This document shows positions 43,482 to 52,516 of a DNA stretch of 64,000 bases, piece after piece. The notes beneath the pieces were generated by a model that saw only the letters and a program-made list of their open reading frames with translations, searched no databases and was not told the DNA's origin. The stretch is from Nocardia tengchongensis (GTDB lineage: Bacteria > Actinomycetota > Actinomycetes > Mycobacteriales > Mycobacteriaceae): assembly GCF_018362975.1 (NCBI RefSeq), contig NZ_CP074371.1, positions 3,906,001-3,970,000 of the forward strand. Reading direction: 5' to 3'. The translations under genes and the position numbers were made by a program. The stretch's first letter is position 1; the number at the start of each line of letters is the position of its first letter.

Positions 43482-44522
43482 ATGAGTTCTTCCGCAACCG
43501 TCGGCGCGGACCTGCTGGCCAAGTCGATCGACTTCAACGGATCCGGGGTGGTCCACAGCTTCTGGGAGCTGACCGTCAACGGCCTGACCTATGGCGCGAT
43601 CTACGCGCTGGTCGCCGTCGGGTACACCCTCGTATACGGCGTGCTGCGCCTGATCAATTTCGCCCATTCGGAAATATTCATGCTGGGCATGTTCGGTACC
43701 TATGTGGGCCTGGAATTACTGGGCTTCACCGGCCGGGCCGACGCGTATCACCAAGGCGTGGTGCTGACGGTCTGTTATCTCGGTGTCGCCATGCTGATCG
43801 GTATGGCGGTCTCCGGCGTCGCCGCGGTGGGGTTGGAAAGGGTCGCATACCGGCCGCTGCGTAAACGCGGCGCGAAGCCGCTCGCATTTCTGATCACCGC
43901 GATCGGAATGTCATTCGTGATCCAGGAATTCGTGCACTACGCCTTGCCGAAACTGACCGGCAACAAACTGGGTGGCACGAATGCGCAGACCAATATCCGG
44001 TTGGTCGAGCCGACCACCCAGTTCACCATCGGCGGCGCGCGGATCGACAATGTGTCCATCGTGATCGTCGTCGCGGCCGTGCTGCTGGCGGTGGGCACCG
44101 AAATGTTCATCAACAGAAGCAAATTCGGCCGCAGCATTCGCGCGGTCGCCCAGGACCCGGACACCGCGACGCTCATGGGCGTATCGCGGGAGCGGGTCAT
44201 CATGCTCACCTTCCTGATCGGCGGCCTGCTGGCCGGCGCCGCCGCCCTGCTGTACACGCTGCTGCGGCCGGCCGGGACGATCGTGTTCAACGGCGGATTC
44301 CTGCTCGGCATCAAGGCGTTCAGCGCCGCGGTGCTCGGCGGTATCGGCAATCTGCGCGGCGCGCTGCTGGGCGGTCTGCTGCTCGGCGTGATCGAGCAGT
44401 ACGGGCAGATGTTCTTCGGCAACCAATGGAAGGACGTCGTCGCCTACGCCCTGCTGGTGCTGGTGCTGATGTTCCGCCCGACCGGCATTCTCGGCGAGTC
44501 GCTCGGGAGGGCCCGCGCATGA
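43482..44522 (+). CDS. livH: Branched-chain amino-acid ABC transporter permease LivH
   Basis: A 346-residue polytopic permease with about eight hydrophobic segments. Visible are YGAIYALVAVGYTLVYGVLR LINFAHSE-type N-terminal sequence and the cytoplasmic loop FGRSIRAVAQDPDTATLMGV that contacts the ATPase, with a C-terminal GGIGNLRGALLGGLLLG. It pairs with LivM to form the membrane channel. Its stop overlaps livM (ATGA). Confidence 0.94.
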   Translation: MSSSATVGADLLAKSIDFNGSGVVHSFWELTVNGLTYGAIYALVAVGYTLVYGVLRLINFAHSEIFMLGMFGTYVGLELLGFTGRADAYHQGVVLTVCYLGVAMLIGMAVSGVAAVGLERVAYRPLRKRGAKPLAFLITAIGMSFVIQEFVHYALPKLTGNKLGGTNAQTNIRLVEPTTQFTIGGARIDNVSIVIVVAAVLLAVGTEMFINRSKFGRSIRAVAQDPDTATLMGVSRERVIMLTFLIGGLLAGAAALLYTLLRPAGTIVFNGGFLLGIKAFSAAVLGGIGNLRGALLGGLLLGVIEQYGQMFFGNQWKDVVAYALLVLVLMFRPTGILGESLGRARA

Positions 44523-45736
44523 GTCACACCACGCAACCCGCACCGACCCGGCCGATGCGCGGCGTCGGCGACGCCATCCGCTCCCGCTGGGACGGCTTGT
44601 CGCGGCCCGCGCAGTGGGGGATCGGCGTGCCCGCCATCATCCTGATCGCGCTGCTGCCGCTGTTCCCGCCGCCGCTGATCGACACCCCCGCGGTGAACTT
44701 CGGCGTCGTCATGGCCCAGTTCGCCATGTACGCGCTGATCGCCATCGGCCTCAATGTGGTTGTCGGCCAGGCGGGCCTGCTCGACCTGGGGTATGTCGGC
44801 TTCTTCGCGGTCGGCGCGTACACCGTCGGCTTGATGACGAGTCCGAACAGTCCCTGGAACCAGGCCGACGGCTGGCTGAACACGCCGTGGTCGTGGTTCA
44901 TCTGCGTGCCGTTCGCGATCGCCGCGACGGCGCTGTCCGGGCTCATCCTGGGCACCCCGACCCTGCGGCTGCGCGGCGACTACCTCGCCATCGTCACCCT
45001 CGGATTCGGTGAGATCGTGCGGCTGATGGCCGACAATCTGGGCGACATCACCAACGGCAGCCTCGGGCTGTCGCGGATCGCGCACCCGAATGTCGGTGAA
45101 TCGCAGCAACATCCGGAGGGCTACTTCTCCTCCGGCAACCTGGGCGACAAGCACTCCATGAATCTGCTCGACCGCGCCGGCAGCGGCACCTGGTGGTTCT
45201 GGCTGGGCCTGGTCTTCGTGATCCTGGTGCTGCTGTTCGTCGGCAACCTGGAGCGCAGCCGGGTCGGCCGGGCCTGGGTGGCGATCCGCGAGGACGAGGA
45301 CGTCGCCGAGATGATGGGCGTGCCGACCTTCAAGTTCAAGCTGTGGGCCTTCACCATCGGCGCGGCCATCGGCGGGCTGTCCGGCACGCTCTACGCCGGT
45401 CAGGTGTCGTACGTGAGCCCCGGCGAATTCGACATCATCAAGTCGATGCTGTTCCTGTGCGCGGTGGTGATCGGCGGCTCGGGCAACAAGCTGGGCGTGA
45501 TCGTGGGCGCGTTCCTGATCGCGTATCTGCCGTGGCGGTTCCAGTCGGTGCAGATCGGCGACCAATCCCTGGGCGACTACAAGTATTTGATGTTCGGTCT
45601 CGCGCTGGTGGTGATGATGATCTTCAGGCCGCAGGGCTTGTTCCCGGTCCGGCAGAAACTGCTGGCCTACGGCAGGCAGATCGCGCGAGCGGTTCGTCGT
45701 CCCGTGGCCGGCGCGACGGCGGGAGCCGACCAGTGA
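44519..45736 (+). CDS. livM: Branched-chain amino-acid ABC transporter permease LivM
   Basis: A 405-residue permease. Visible are MYALIAIGLNVVVGQAGLLD and GYVGFFAVGAYTVGLM, LRLRGDYLAIVTLGFGEIVR, the coupling loop VGRAWVAIREDEDVAEMMGV and VIGGSGNKLGVIVG. The N-terminal ~45 residues are polar. ATG 44519 overlaps the livH stop, and the livG GTG overlaps its own stop, so the permease and ATPase genes are coupled. Confidence 0.94.
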   Translation: MSHTTQPAPTRPMRGVGDAIRSRWDGLSRPAQWGIGVPAIILIALLPLFPPPLIDTPAVNFGVVMAQFAMYALIAIGLNVVVGQAGLLDLGYVGFFAVGAYTVGLMTSPNSPWNQADGWLNTPWSWFICVPFAIAATALSGLILGTPTLRLRGDYLAIVTLGFGEIVRLMADNLGDITNGSLGLSRIAHPNVGESQQHPEGYFSSGNLGDKHSMNLLDRAGSGTWWFWLGLVFVILVLLFVGNLERSRVGRAWVAIREDEDVAEMMGVPTFKFKLWAFTIGAAIGGLSGTLYAGQVSYVSPGEFDIIKSMLFLCAVVIGGSGNKLGVIVGAFLIAYLPWRFQSVQIGDQSLGDYKYLMFGLALVVMMIFRPQGLFPVRQKLLAYGRQIARAVRRPVAGATAGADQ

Positions 45737-46695
45737 CCGGGCCCGGCGACGCGCTGTTCGACAACGAAGACCTCTCGGCCGGATACTCCCCGCCGCCCGC
45801 CGAACCGAGCGCGGGCATGCTGGACGTGACCGAGGTGCTGCCGGTCTACAAGGACCCCGGGGCGGTCGCGGAAGCCGTTGCCCCGCAACGTGACATCGAC
45901 ACCGCCGTCGGCGCGCCGCTGCTGCGGACCGAGGGCCTGACCGTCAAGTTCGGCGGTCTCACCGCGCTCGAGGACGTCACCTTCGACATCCTGCGCGGCG
46001 AGATCCTGGGCCTCATCGGGCCCAACGGCGCGGGCAAGACCACCTGCTTCAACGCCATCACCGGGGTGTACAAGCCGTCGGCGGGCACCGTGTACTTCGA
46101 CGGCAAGCCGCTGACCAAGTCCAAGCGCAACGAGATCACGCGTCTGGGCATCGCCCGCACCTTCCAGAACATTCGCCTGTTCAACGAGATGACGGCGCTG
46201 GAGAACGTGGTCGTCGGCACCGACGCCCGGCACAAGACCTCGATTCCGGGCGCGGTGTTCCGGACGCCCCGGCATCGGCGCGAGGAGCGCGACGCGGTCG
46301 AAAGAGGCATGGCGCTGCTGGAATTCGTCGGTATCGGCGCCAAGGCGGTGGAGAAGGCGCGCAATCTCTCCTACGGTGATCAGCGCCGCCTGGAGATCGC
46401 TCGCGCGCTGGCCACCGAACCGAAACTGCTGTGCCTGGACGAGCCCGCGGCCGGTTTCAACCCGAGCGAGAAGTCCGCGCTCATGGACCTGATCCGCAAG
46501 ATCCGCGACGACGGTTTCACCGTGTTGCTGATCGAGCACGACATGCGTCTGGTCATGGGCGTCACCGATCGTGTGGTGGTGCTCGAGTTCGGCCGCAAGA
46601 TCGCCGACGGCCTGCCCGCCGCGATTCGTGAGGATCCCAAGGTGATCGCCGCCTATCTCGGCGTGCCCGACGAGGAAGGCGGTGACGGTCAGTGA
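45733..46695 (+). CDS. livG: Branched-chain amino-acid ABC transporter ATPase LivG
   Basis: 320 residues. Walker A is LIGPNGAGKTTC; the signature motif is the LSYGDQRRLEIARAL form; Walker B is LLCLDEPAAGFNPSE; the H-loop is LLIEHDMRLV. The first ~60 residues before the ATPase domain are an unusual acidic, Pro-rich extension not seen in typical ~255-residue LivG. GTG 45733 overlaps the livM stop. It forms the ATPase pair with LivF. Confidence 0.94.
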   Translation: MTGPGDALFDNEDLSAGYSPPPAEPSAGMLDVTEVLPVYKDPGAVAEAVAPQRDIDTAVGAPLLRTEGLTVKFGGLTALEDVTFDILRGEILGLIGPNGAGKTTCFNAITGVYKPSAGTVYFDGKPLTKSKRNEITRLGIARTFQNIRLFNEMTALENVVVGTDARHKTSIPGAVFRTPRHRREERDAVERGMALLEFVGIGAKAVEKARNLSYGDQRRLEIARALATEPKLLCLDEPAAGFNPSEKSALMDLIRKIRDDGFTVLLIEHDMRLVMGVTDRVVVLEFGRKIADGLPAAIREDPKVIAAYLGVPDEEGGDGQ

Positions 46696-47438
46696 CCTCC
46701 CCGACCCCCGCCACCGCCGACGCCCTGCTCCGGGTCGAGGACATGGTGGTCAATTACGGCCGGATCCAAGCCCTGCACGGCATTTCGCTGTCGGTGGCCC
46801 AGGGTGAGCTGGTGACCTTGCTGGGCGCTAACGGCGCGGGCAAGACCACCACCATGCGTGCCCTGTCGGGCCTGCTGCCGCTGACTCGGGGCCGCGTCTT
46901 CTTCGAGGGCCGCGACATCACCCGTATGAAGGCGCACGAACGCGTCGGCAAGGGACTGATCCAAGCTCCCGAGGGCCGCGGCGTGTTCCCAGGCATGACG
47001 GTCCAGGAAAATCTCGACATGGGTTGCTACGGACGCCCTTTCAAGACGAAGGCCGAATACAACCAGACCCTCGAATGGGTCTTCGGCCTGTTCCCGAGGG
47101 TGGAGGAACGTCGCAAACAGGTCGGCGGCACCCTCTCCGGCGGCGAACAGCAGATGGTCGCGATCGCCCGCTCCCTGATGGCCCGCCCCAAGCTGCTGCT
47201 GCTCGACGAGCCGTCGATGGGCTTGGCCCCCATGGTTATCCAGCAGATCTTCCGGATCATCGCCGACATCAACGCCCAGGGCACCACGGTCCTGCTGGTC
47301 GAACAGAACGCCCAGCAGGCCCTGACCCGCAGCGACCGCGCCTACATCCTGGAAACGGGCGAGGTGACCAAGACCGGCGAGGGCCGAGCGCTGCTCAACG
47401 ACCCCGCCGTCAAGTCCGCCTACCTAGGCGTCGGCTGA
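46692..47438 (+). CDS. livF: Branched-chain amino-acid ABC transporter ATPase LivF
   Basis: 248 residues, the standard length. Walker A LLGANGAGKTTTMRAL, Q-loop region LIQAPEGRGVFPGMTVQENL, signature TLSGGEQQMVAIARSLMARP, Walker B LLLLDEPSMGLAP and H-loop LLVEQNAQQAL are all visible. GTG 46692 overlaps the livG stop. It is the last gene of the operon, followed by a strong terminator. Confidence 0.95.
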   Translation: MTSPTPATADALLRVEDMVVNYGRIQALHGISLSVAQGELVTLLGANGAGKTTTMRALSGLLPLTRGRVFFEGRDITRMKAHERVGKGLIQAPEGRGVFPGMTVQENLDMGCYGRPFKTKAEYNQTLEWVFGLFPRVEERRKQVGGTLSGGEQQMVAIARSLMARPKLLLLDEPSMGLAPMVIQQIFRIIADINAQGTTVLLVEQNAQQALTRSDRAYILETGEVTKTGEGRALLNDPAVKSAYLGVG

Positions 47439-47458
47439 CCCCCACCTCCCGAAAAGCA

Positions 47459-47492
47459 TTCGGGCCGGTCACCTTCCGGTGACCGGCCCGAA
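47459..47492. terminator. Terminator after livF, also facing tRNA-Trp
   Basis: A perfect 15-bp inverted repeat (47459-47473 with 47478-47492) with a 4-base loop between livF and the convergent tRNA-Trp. It can terminate both transcripts. Confidence 0.85.
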
Positions 47493-47500
47493 CCTTCAAG

Positions 47501-47573
47501 CAGGGGCGACAGGAATCGAACCTGCAACCTGCCGCTTTGGAGACGGCTGCTCTGCCAATTGAGCTACACCCCT
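47501..47573 (-). tRNA. tRNA-Trp (CCA)
   Basis: 73 bases on the reverse strand, starting AGGGGTG and ending GCCCCT plus discriminator G. The D arm (TAGCTCAATTGGCAGAGCA), an anticodon loop with CCA (CTCCAAA) and a T arm with GGTTCGATTCC are present. CCA is not encoded. Confidence 0.93.
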
Positions 47574-47681
47574 TGGCGGGGGCTACGGTACCAGGTCCCC
47601 CGGCCCGGGTGAAATCGGTTTCGCTGACCTGGGGCGACCGGCCGAGTATGCCCGCTGCCCACGGATGTCGGGGGTGATACC

Positions 47682-47687
47682 TAGACT
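47682..47687 (+). promoter_or_regulatory. Probable -10 element for polA
   Basis: TAGACT ends 7 bases before GTG 47695, the leaderless spacing. It supports GTG 47695 as the polA start. Confidence 0.45.
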
Positions 47688-47694
47688 CTCTCGG

Positions 47695-50430
47695 GTGACC
47701 CCTGCCTCTACTGATCAGCGTCCTGCTGTCGCGCCTACGTCCGTGTCCGGGGAACAGCCGACCCTGCTGTTGCTGGATGGGCATTCGCTGGCCTATCGCG
47801 CGTTCTACGCGCTGCCGGCGGAGAACTTCAAGACGCAGAGCGGGCAGACCACCAATGCCGTGTACGGGTTCACGGCGATGCTGATCAATCTGCTGCGGGA
47901 CGAGAAGCCTTCGCATGTGGCGGCGGCGTTCGACGTGAGCCGCAAGACCTTCCGGACCGAGGCGTTCCCGGAGTACAAGGCGAATCGGGCGACCACGCCC
48001 GACGAGTTCAAGGGGCAGGTGGAGACCACCCAGGAAGTGCTGGGGGCGCTGGGTATTCCGGTGATGGCCATCGAGGGGTACGAGGCGGACGATCTGATCG
48101 CCACGCTCACCGTTCAGGCCGTCGACCAGGGCTTCCGGGTCCTCATCGTGACCGGCGACCGGGACTCGCTGCAGCTGGTCAACGACAGCGTCACCGTGCT
48201 GTACCCGAAGAAGGGCGTCTCCGAGCTGACCCGGTTCACCCCGGCGGCCGTCGAGGAGAAGTACGGGCTCACCCCGGCGCAGTATCCGGACTTCGCGGCG
48301 CTGCGCGGCGACCCGAGCGACAATCTGCCGGGCATTCCGGGCGTGGGGGAGAAGACCGCCACCAAGTGGATCCGCGAGTACGGGGACCTGGCCACCCTGG
48401 TCGACCAGGTGGACAAGGTGAAGGGCAAGGTCGGAGACGCGTTGCGCGCCAACCTGTCCAGTGTCGTGCTCAATCGGCAGCTCACCGAGATGGTGAAGAC
48501 CGTGCCGCTGCCCTACGCGCCCGACCAGCTGGCCGTGCAGCCGTGGGATCGGGACCAGATCCACCGCCTGTTCGACGAGCTCGAGTTCCGGGTCCTGCGC
48601 GACCGGCTCTTCGACACCCTGGCCCCGGTGGAGCCCGAGGCCGAATCCGGTTTCGAGATCAGCGGCAGCGCGCTGTCCGCGGGCACCGTCGCCGCGTGGC
48701 TCGCCGAGCACGCCGGAACCGGTGTGCGGCACGGGGTCTCGGTGGTCGGCAACGGATCGCCGGTGCAGGGCGACACCCAGGCCGTCGCGCTGGCCGCCGC
48801 CGACGGCGAGGGCGCCTACATCGACGTCCACACCCTGACCCCCGAGGACGAGAAGGCGCTCGGGGAATGGCTCGCCGACCCGGAGATCCCGAAGGCGTTG
48901 CACGAGGCCAAGAACGCCATGCACGCCCTGCGCGGGCGCGGCTGGCAGCTGGGCGGGCTCAGCAGCGACACCGCGCTGGCCGCCTACCTTATCCTGCCGG
49001 GCCAGCGCACCTTCAACCTCGAAGACCTGTCCCTGCGCTACCTGAGCCGGGAACTGCGCGTGGACAACGGCGGCGAGACCCAGCTGTCGCTGCTCGACGA
49101 CGAGGACGAAGTCGACGCCGAGGCCGCCAACGCCCAGATGCTGCGTGCCCGCGCGGTTTTCGACCTCGCCGACGCCTTCGACGCCGAGCTCGAGCGCATC
49201 GAGTCGACCGCGCTGCTGCACGACATGGAACTGCCGCTGCTGGGCGTGCTGGCCGACCTGGAGGCCGCGGGCATCGCCGTCGACTCCGATCAGCTCGAGC
49301 AGCTGCAGCGCGAGTTCGCCGAGCGCGTCGCCGAGGCCGCCGACAACGCCTACGGCGTCATCGGCAAGCAGATCAACCTGGGCTCGCCCAAGCAGCTGCA
49401 GGTGGTGCTGTTCGACGAGCTCGACATGCCGAAGACCAAGCGCACCAAGACCGGCTACACCACCGACGCCGACGCGCTCGAGAGCCTCTACGAGAAGACC
49501 CAGCACCCCTTCCTGCAGCACCTGCTCGAGCACCGCGACGCCACCCGCCTCAAGGTGACCGTGGACGGCCTGCTCAAGTCGGTCGCCGACGACGGCCGCA
49601 TCCACACCACCTTCAACCAGACGGTGGCGGCCACCGGCCGGCTGTCCTCGACCGAGCCGAACCTGCAGAACATCCCGATCCGCACCGACATGGGCCGCCG
49701 CATCCGCGACACCTTCGTCGTCGGCCCGGGCTTCGAGTCGCTGATGACCGCGGACTACAGCCAGATCGAAATGCGGATCATGGCCCACCTGTCCAAGGAC
49801 GAGGGCCTGATCGAGGCCTTCAACTCCGGCGAGGACCTGCACAACTTCGTCGCCTCCAAGGCCTTCGACATCCCGATCTCCGAGGTGGATCCGGAGCTGC
49901 GCCGCCGCATCAAGGCCATGTCCTACGGCCTGGCCTACGGACTGTCCGCCTACGGCCTGTCACAGCAGTTGAAGATCAGCGCCGACGAGGCCAAGGTCCA
50001 GATGGACATCTACTTCAACCGTTTCGGCGCCATCCGCGACTACCTGCACGACGCCGTCGATCAGGCCCGCAAGGTCGGCTACACCGAGACCCTCTTCGGC
50101 CGCCGCCGCTATCTGCCGGATCTGGATTCCAGCAACCGGCAGCGCCGCGAGGCCGCCGAGCGGATGGCGCTCAACGCCCCGATCCAGGGCACGGCCGCCG
50201 ACATCATCAAGGTCGCCATGATCGATACCCAGAAGGCCATCCGTGCGGCCGGTCTGAAATCCCGCATGCTGCTGCAGATCCACGACGAACTCGTCTTCGA
50301 GGTCGCGGCGGGGGAGCGGGAGCAGCTGGAATCGCTTGCGCGCGAGCACATGTCCAATGCCATCGAGCTGTCGGTGCCCCTCGAGGTGTCGGTGGGTGTG
50401 GGCCGCAGCTGGGATTCGGCCGCGCACTAG
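47695..50430 (+). CDS. polA: DNA polymerase I
   Basis: 911 residues in three domains. The N-terminal 5'-nuclease (about 1-300) shows LLLDGHSLAYRAFYALPAEN, AFDVSRKTFRTE, GYEADDLIATL and VTGDRDSLQL. A degenerate 3'-exonuclease-like region follows. The polymerase domain (about 500-911) shows AATGRLSSTEPNLQNIPIR, MTADYSQIEMRIMAHLS with motif A Asp, the finger helix RRRIKAMSYGLAYGLSAYGL and motif C LLQIHDELVFE. The proofreading residues of E. coli Pol I are not evident, as in mycobacteria. It corresponds to Rv1629. Confidence 0.97.
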   Translation: MTPASTDQRPAVAPTSVSGEQPTLLLLDGHSLAYRAFYALPAENFKTQSGQTTNAVYGFTAMLINLLRDEKPSHVAAAFDVSRKTFRTEAFPEYKANRATTPDEFKGQVETTQEVLGALGIPVMAIEGYEADDLIATLTVQAVDQGFRVLIVTGDRDSLQLVNDSVTVLYPKKGVSELTRFTPAAVEEKYGLTPAQYPDFAALRGDPSDNLPGIPGVGEKTATKWIREYGDLATLVDQVDKVKGKVGDALRANLSSVVLNRQLTEMVKTVPLPYAPDQLAVQPWDRDQIHRLFDELEFRVLRDRLFDTLAPVEPEAESGFEISGSALSAGTVAAWLAEHAGTGVRHGVSVVGNGSPVQGDTQAVALAAADGEGAYIDVHTLTPEDEKALGEWLADPEIPKALHEAKNAMHALRGRGWQLGGLSSDTALAAYLILPGQRTFNLEDLSLRYLSRELRVDNGGETQLSLLDDEDEVDAEAANAQMLRARAVFDLADAFDAELERIESTALLHDMELPLLGVLADLEAAGIAVDSDQLEQLQREFAERVAEAADNAYGVIGKQINLGSPKQLQVVLFDELDMPKTKRTKTGYTTDADALESLYEKTQHPFLQHLLEHRDATRLKVTVDGLLKSVADDGRIHTTFNQTVAATGRLSSTEPNLQNIPIRTDMGRRIRDTFVVGPGFESLMTADYSQIEMRIMAHLSKDEGLIEAFNSGEDLHNFVASKAFDIPISEVDPELRRRIKAMSYGLAYGLSAYGLSQQLKISADEAKVQMDIYFNRFGAIRDYLHDAVDQARKVGYTETLFGRRRYLPDLDSSNRQRREAAERMALNAPIQGTAADIIKVAMIDTQKAIRAAGLKSRMLLQIHDELVFEVAAGEREQLESLAREHMSNAIELSVPLEVSVGVGRSWDSAAH

Positions 50431-50463
50431 GAAACTCGACACGCGACCGTGAGTCGCGCGACA

Positions 50464-50504
50464 CGCTGACCGCCCGCACCGGGATTCGGTGCGGGCGGTC
50501 AGCG
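50464..50504 (+). terminator. Terminator of polA
   Basis: A perfect 18-bp GC-rich inverted repeat (50464-50481 with 50487-50504) with a 5-base loop, 34 bases after the polA stop, followed by TTCG. Between here and the next convincing gene at 50970 there is only one doubtful small frame. Confidence 0.85.
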
Positions 50505-50734
50505 TTCGAGGGGCCGGGTGCGAGCCCCGGCGCGCGCACCCGCCATCGGCTGTACGGGTTGCCGGAATTGCCGCGACCTGGGGAAGTTCACGTATCGGAT
50601 GTTTGCCGGGCCCACAGTGTTTGCCGGAGCACGGGCCGGAGGCGGTGTGGCGCCCGTCGCATCGGCGGTGACCTGCGACGAAGTTACTCGTGGGTCGATC
50701 ACGAATGTGGTTGCCATCGCGCGGACCTCCCCCT

Positions 50735-50878
50735 ATGCTCGACCCCGTGCCGAATCCCGCCAACAGCCGCAGCGCAGCGCTCGATGTCGCAGACCGCGAC
50801 CGCGCAGCGCTTATTTCGCTCACCGCGAATGTGGCCGGCGATCGCGTACTCGTAGTTCTCCGCCGTAGCGGGGTCTGA
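50735..50878 (+). CDS. Doubtful 47-residue frame
   Basis: ATG 50735 (or GTG 50747) opens a short frame with a plausible amphipathic middle (ALDVADRDRAALISLTANVA) and a basic end. There is no clear ribosome-binding site and no known family. The 465-base stretch 50505-50969 is otherwise empty, so this may be a real small gene or chance. Confidence 0.3.
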   Translation: MLDPVPNPANSRSAALDVADRDRAALISLTANVAGDRVLVVLRRSGV

Positions 50879-50969
50879 TTCGGACCGGCCCCTCGCTGCG
50901 GCCGATAGAACTTTCTTTTGCTGGTCCCCTCTGTCAATTCTTCGGAAGAAGTCGGGAAGACCTAGTTCA

Positions 50970-51401
50970 ATGACCATCACTCTGGATACCGCCATGTTCA
51001 TTGCCGCTGCCCCCGCGAGCCTGCGGGCCGAATGCGCCGGCTTGACCCCCGCCGAGTTCCACGACCGCTACTGCGACCCGATGGGCCCGGTGAAGCTCAG
51101 CGACTGGACCCCGATCGGCGACCGCGCCGGGACGGCCACCCTGGAAATCGCCTCTCACCTGCGCACCGTCGTGGCGACGGGCAGCCCGGTGGCCGCGCTC
51201 ACCTCGGCGCTCTACGACGAGGGCTACCCGGTGGAGATCCTGGCCTTCCACCAGCGCAGCACCCCGGAGGGCACCGCCACCTTCGTGCAGTGCGAGTTCA
51301 ACGGCCGTCGTGGCTGGGGCGCCGCCCTCGCCGACGACGCCGCCGAGTCGACCATCCGCGCCATGATCGCCGGCATCAATCACCTCGGCTCGCACTTCTG
51401 A
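50970..51401 (+). CDS. Stand-alone LeuA regulatory (allosteric) domain-like protein
   Basis: 143 residues. The C-terminal part TVVATGSPVAALTSALYDEG, VEILAFHQRSTPEG, FVQCEFNGRRGWGAALADDA and IRAMIAGINHLG follows the pattern of the LeuA dimerisation/allosteric domain that binds leucine in 2-isopropylmalate synthase, but without a catalytic barrel. It may act as a ligand sensor or as a regulatory partner of a synthase; both are inference. ATG 50970 has GGAAG about 8 bases upstream. Monocistronic, with its own terminator. Confidence 0.65.
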   Translation: MTITLDTAMFIAAAPASLRAECAGLTPAEFHDRYCDPMGPVKLSDWTPIGDRAGTATLEIASHLRTVVATGSPVAALTSALYDEGYPVEILAFHQRSTPEGTATFVQCEFNGRRGWGAALADDAAESTIRAMIAGINHLGSHF

Positions 51402-51419
51402 GCCGCTGCTGAAAAGCGA

Positions 51420-51451
51420 AGCGCCGCAGCTCCTTCGGGAGTTGCGGCGCT
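51420..51451. terminator. Terminator between convergent genes
   Basis: A 14-15-bp stem with one G-U pair (51420-51433 with 51437-51451) and a 3-base TTC loop between the LeuA-domain gene and the convergent thioredoxin gene. Confidence 0.75.
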
Positions 51452-51471
51452 GATGCTGCGGCGGTGCGAGC

Positions 51472-51839
51472 CTACTTGGCCTGCTCCTGCTCGGCGAGCT
51501 GCTTGCGGACCTCGTCCATGTCGAGGGCCTTCACCTGGGTGACCAGATCCTCGAGCGCGGCCGGGGGCAGCGCGCCCGGCTGGGCGAAGACGAGCACGCC
51601 TTCGCGGAAGGCCATGATGGTCGGGATGGAGCGGATGTTGGCCGCGGCGGCCAGGCCCTGCTGATCCTCGGTGTCGACCTTGGCGTGCACCACGTCGGGG
51701 TGCGTCTCGGAGGACTTCTCGAAGGTGGGGGCGAAGCTGCGGCACGGGCCGCACCAGGAGGCCAGAAGTCGACGAGAACCACGTCGTTGCCGGTGACTAC
51801 CTCGTCGAAGTTCTGTTCGGTCAGGGTCTGGGTGGCCAT
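51472..51839 (-). CDS. trxA: Thioredoxin, frameshifted in this sequence
   Basis: ATG 51839 starts ATQTLTEQNFDEVVTGNDVV and reads LVDFW, after which the active site W-A-S-W-C-G-P-C lies one frame over: one base is missing at 51762-51763 (CC on the + strand where CCC is needed). The rest, VDTEDQQGLAAAANIRSIPT and MAFREGVLVFAQPGALP with the cis-Pro, continues to the stop at 51472. Corrected length is 122 residues. AGAGGA precedes the start. A disulfide reductase that would serve peroxiredoxins such as the bcp product at 11.3 kb. Probably a sequence error rather than a dead gene. Confidence 0.88.
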
Positions 51840-51901
51840 GGTGTCCTCTCGTGATCGATGTCCCCGGTCCAACGCCGGGCCCTGCGGTTATCTTCCCCGG
51901 G

Positions 51902-52423
51902 CTACGGGGCGGGCCGGTGTCCCGCGGTCACGGACCATTCGACGCGCCGGGCACCATCCCATCGCCGGATGTCCTCCACGGTAACCCGCAGGTCCTTGTC
52001 GGTTGCCACCGCGCCCAGCGCGGCGTCGAACTGGCCGGGCCGCAACCGCCGGGCCAGGGTGACGTGCGGCGTCCAGCTGTCGGGGCGCACGTTGCCCGGG
52101 ATGCCCGGGCATTCGGAGACCACCCGGAAGAGCCTGTGCTGCAAGGAGATCAGCGGTGCGGACGGCACCACCGCCCGCACCAGCACGGGGGCGTGCGTGC
52201 CGAAGACGAGCAGTCCGCCGAGGCGGACCTGGAACGGCCGGAAGTCCTGCTGCGCCAAGGCTTTGTCCAGTCGCGGCCAGATCTCCTCGGCCACCGCCAT
52301 GGTGATGTGCGGCCGGTATCCGGGTCCGGGCGTGTGCAGCCCGAGTTCGCTCAGCGCCGCCCACTGCCGCCGCACCTCGGCTTCGGACGTCGCGTCCAGC
52401 ACCAGCTCCACCGATTGCACCAT
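51902..52423 (-). CDS. 2'-5' RNA ligase family protein (2H phosphoesterase)
   Basis: 173 residues with the two H-x-T motifs that define the 2H superfamily: YRPHITMAVAEEIW and SWTPHVTLARRLRPGQ. Members hydrolyse 2',3'-cyclic phosphates or ligate 2'-5' RNA ends; the substrate here is unknown. Transcribed away from the dehydrogenase at 52517 and towards thioredoxin. Confidence 0.88.
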   Translation of the reverse strand: MVQSVELVLDATSEAEVRRQWAALSELGLHTPGPGYRPHITMAVAEEIWPRLDKALAQQDFRPFQVRLGGLLVFGTHAPVLVRAVVPSAPLISLQHRLFRVVSECPGIPGNVRPDSWTPHVTLARRLRPGQFDAALGAVATDKDLRVTVEDIRRWDGARRVEWSVTAGHRPAP

Positions 52424-52516
52424 CGTCTGTCGAATTTACCCGCCCAGGTCTCGAAACAGGCGTGGCCGTGTGTGCCGGGGCGCGGCCGTGGCGGGGGTTG
52501 CGCGAGGATGGCAGCC

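Noticed and set aside
47410..49842. 810-codon reverse frame opposite polA
   Set aside because: It is an antisense shadow of polA and also covers the tRNA-Trp gene; no recognisable domain.
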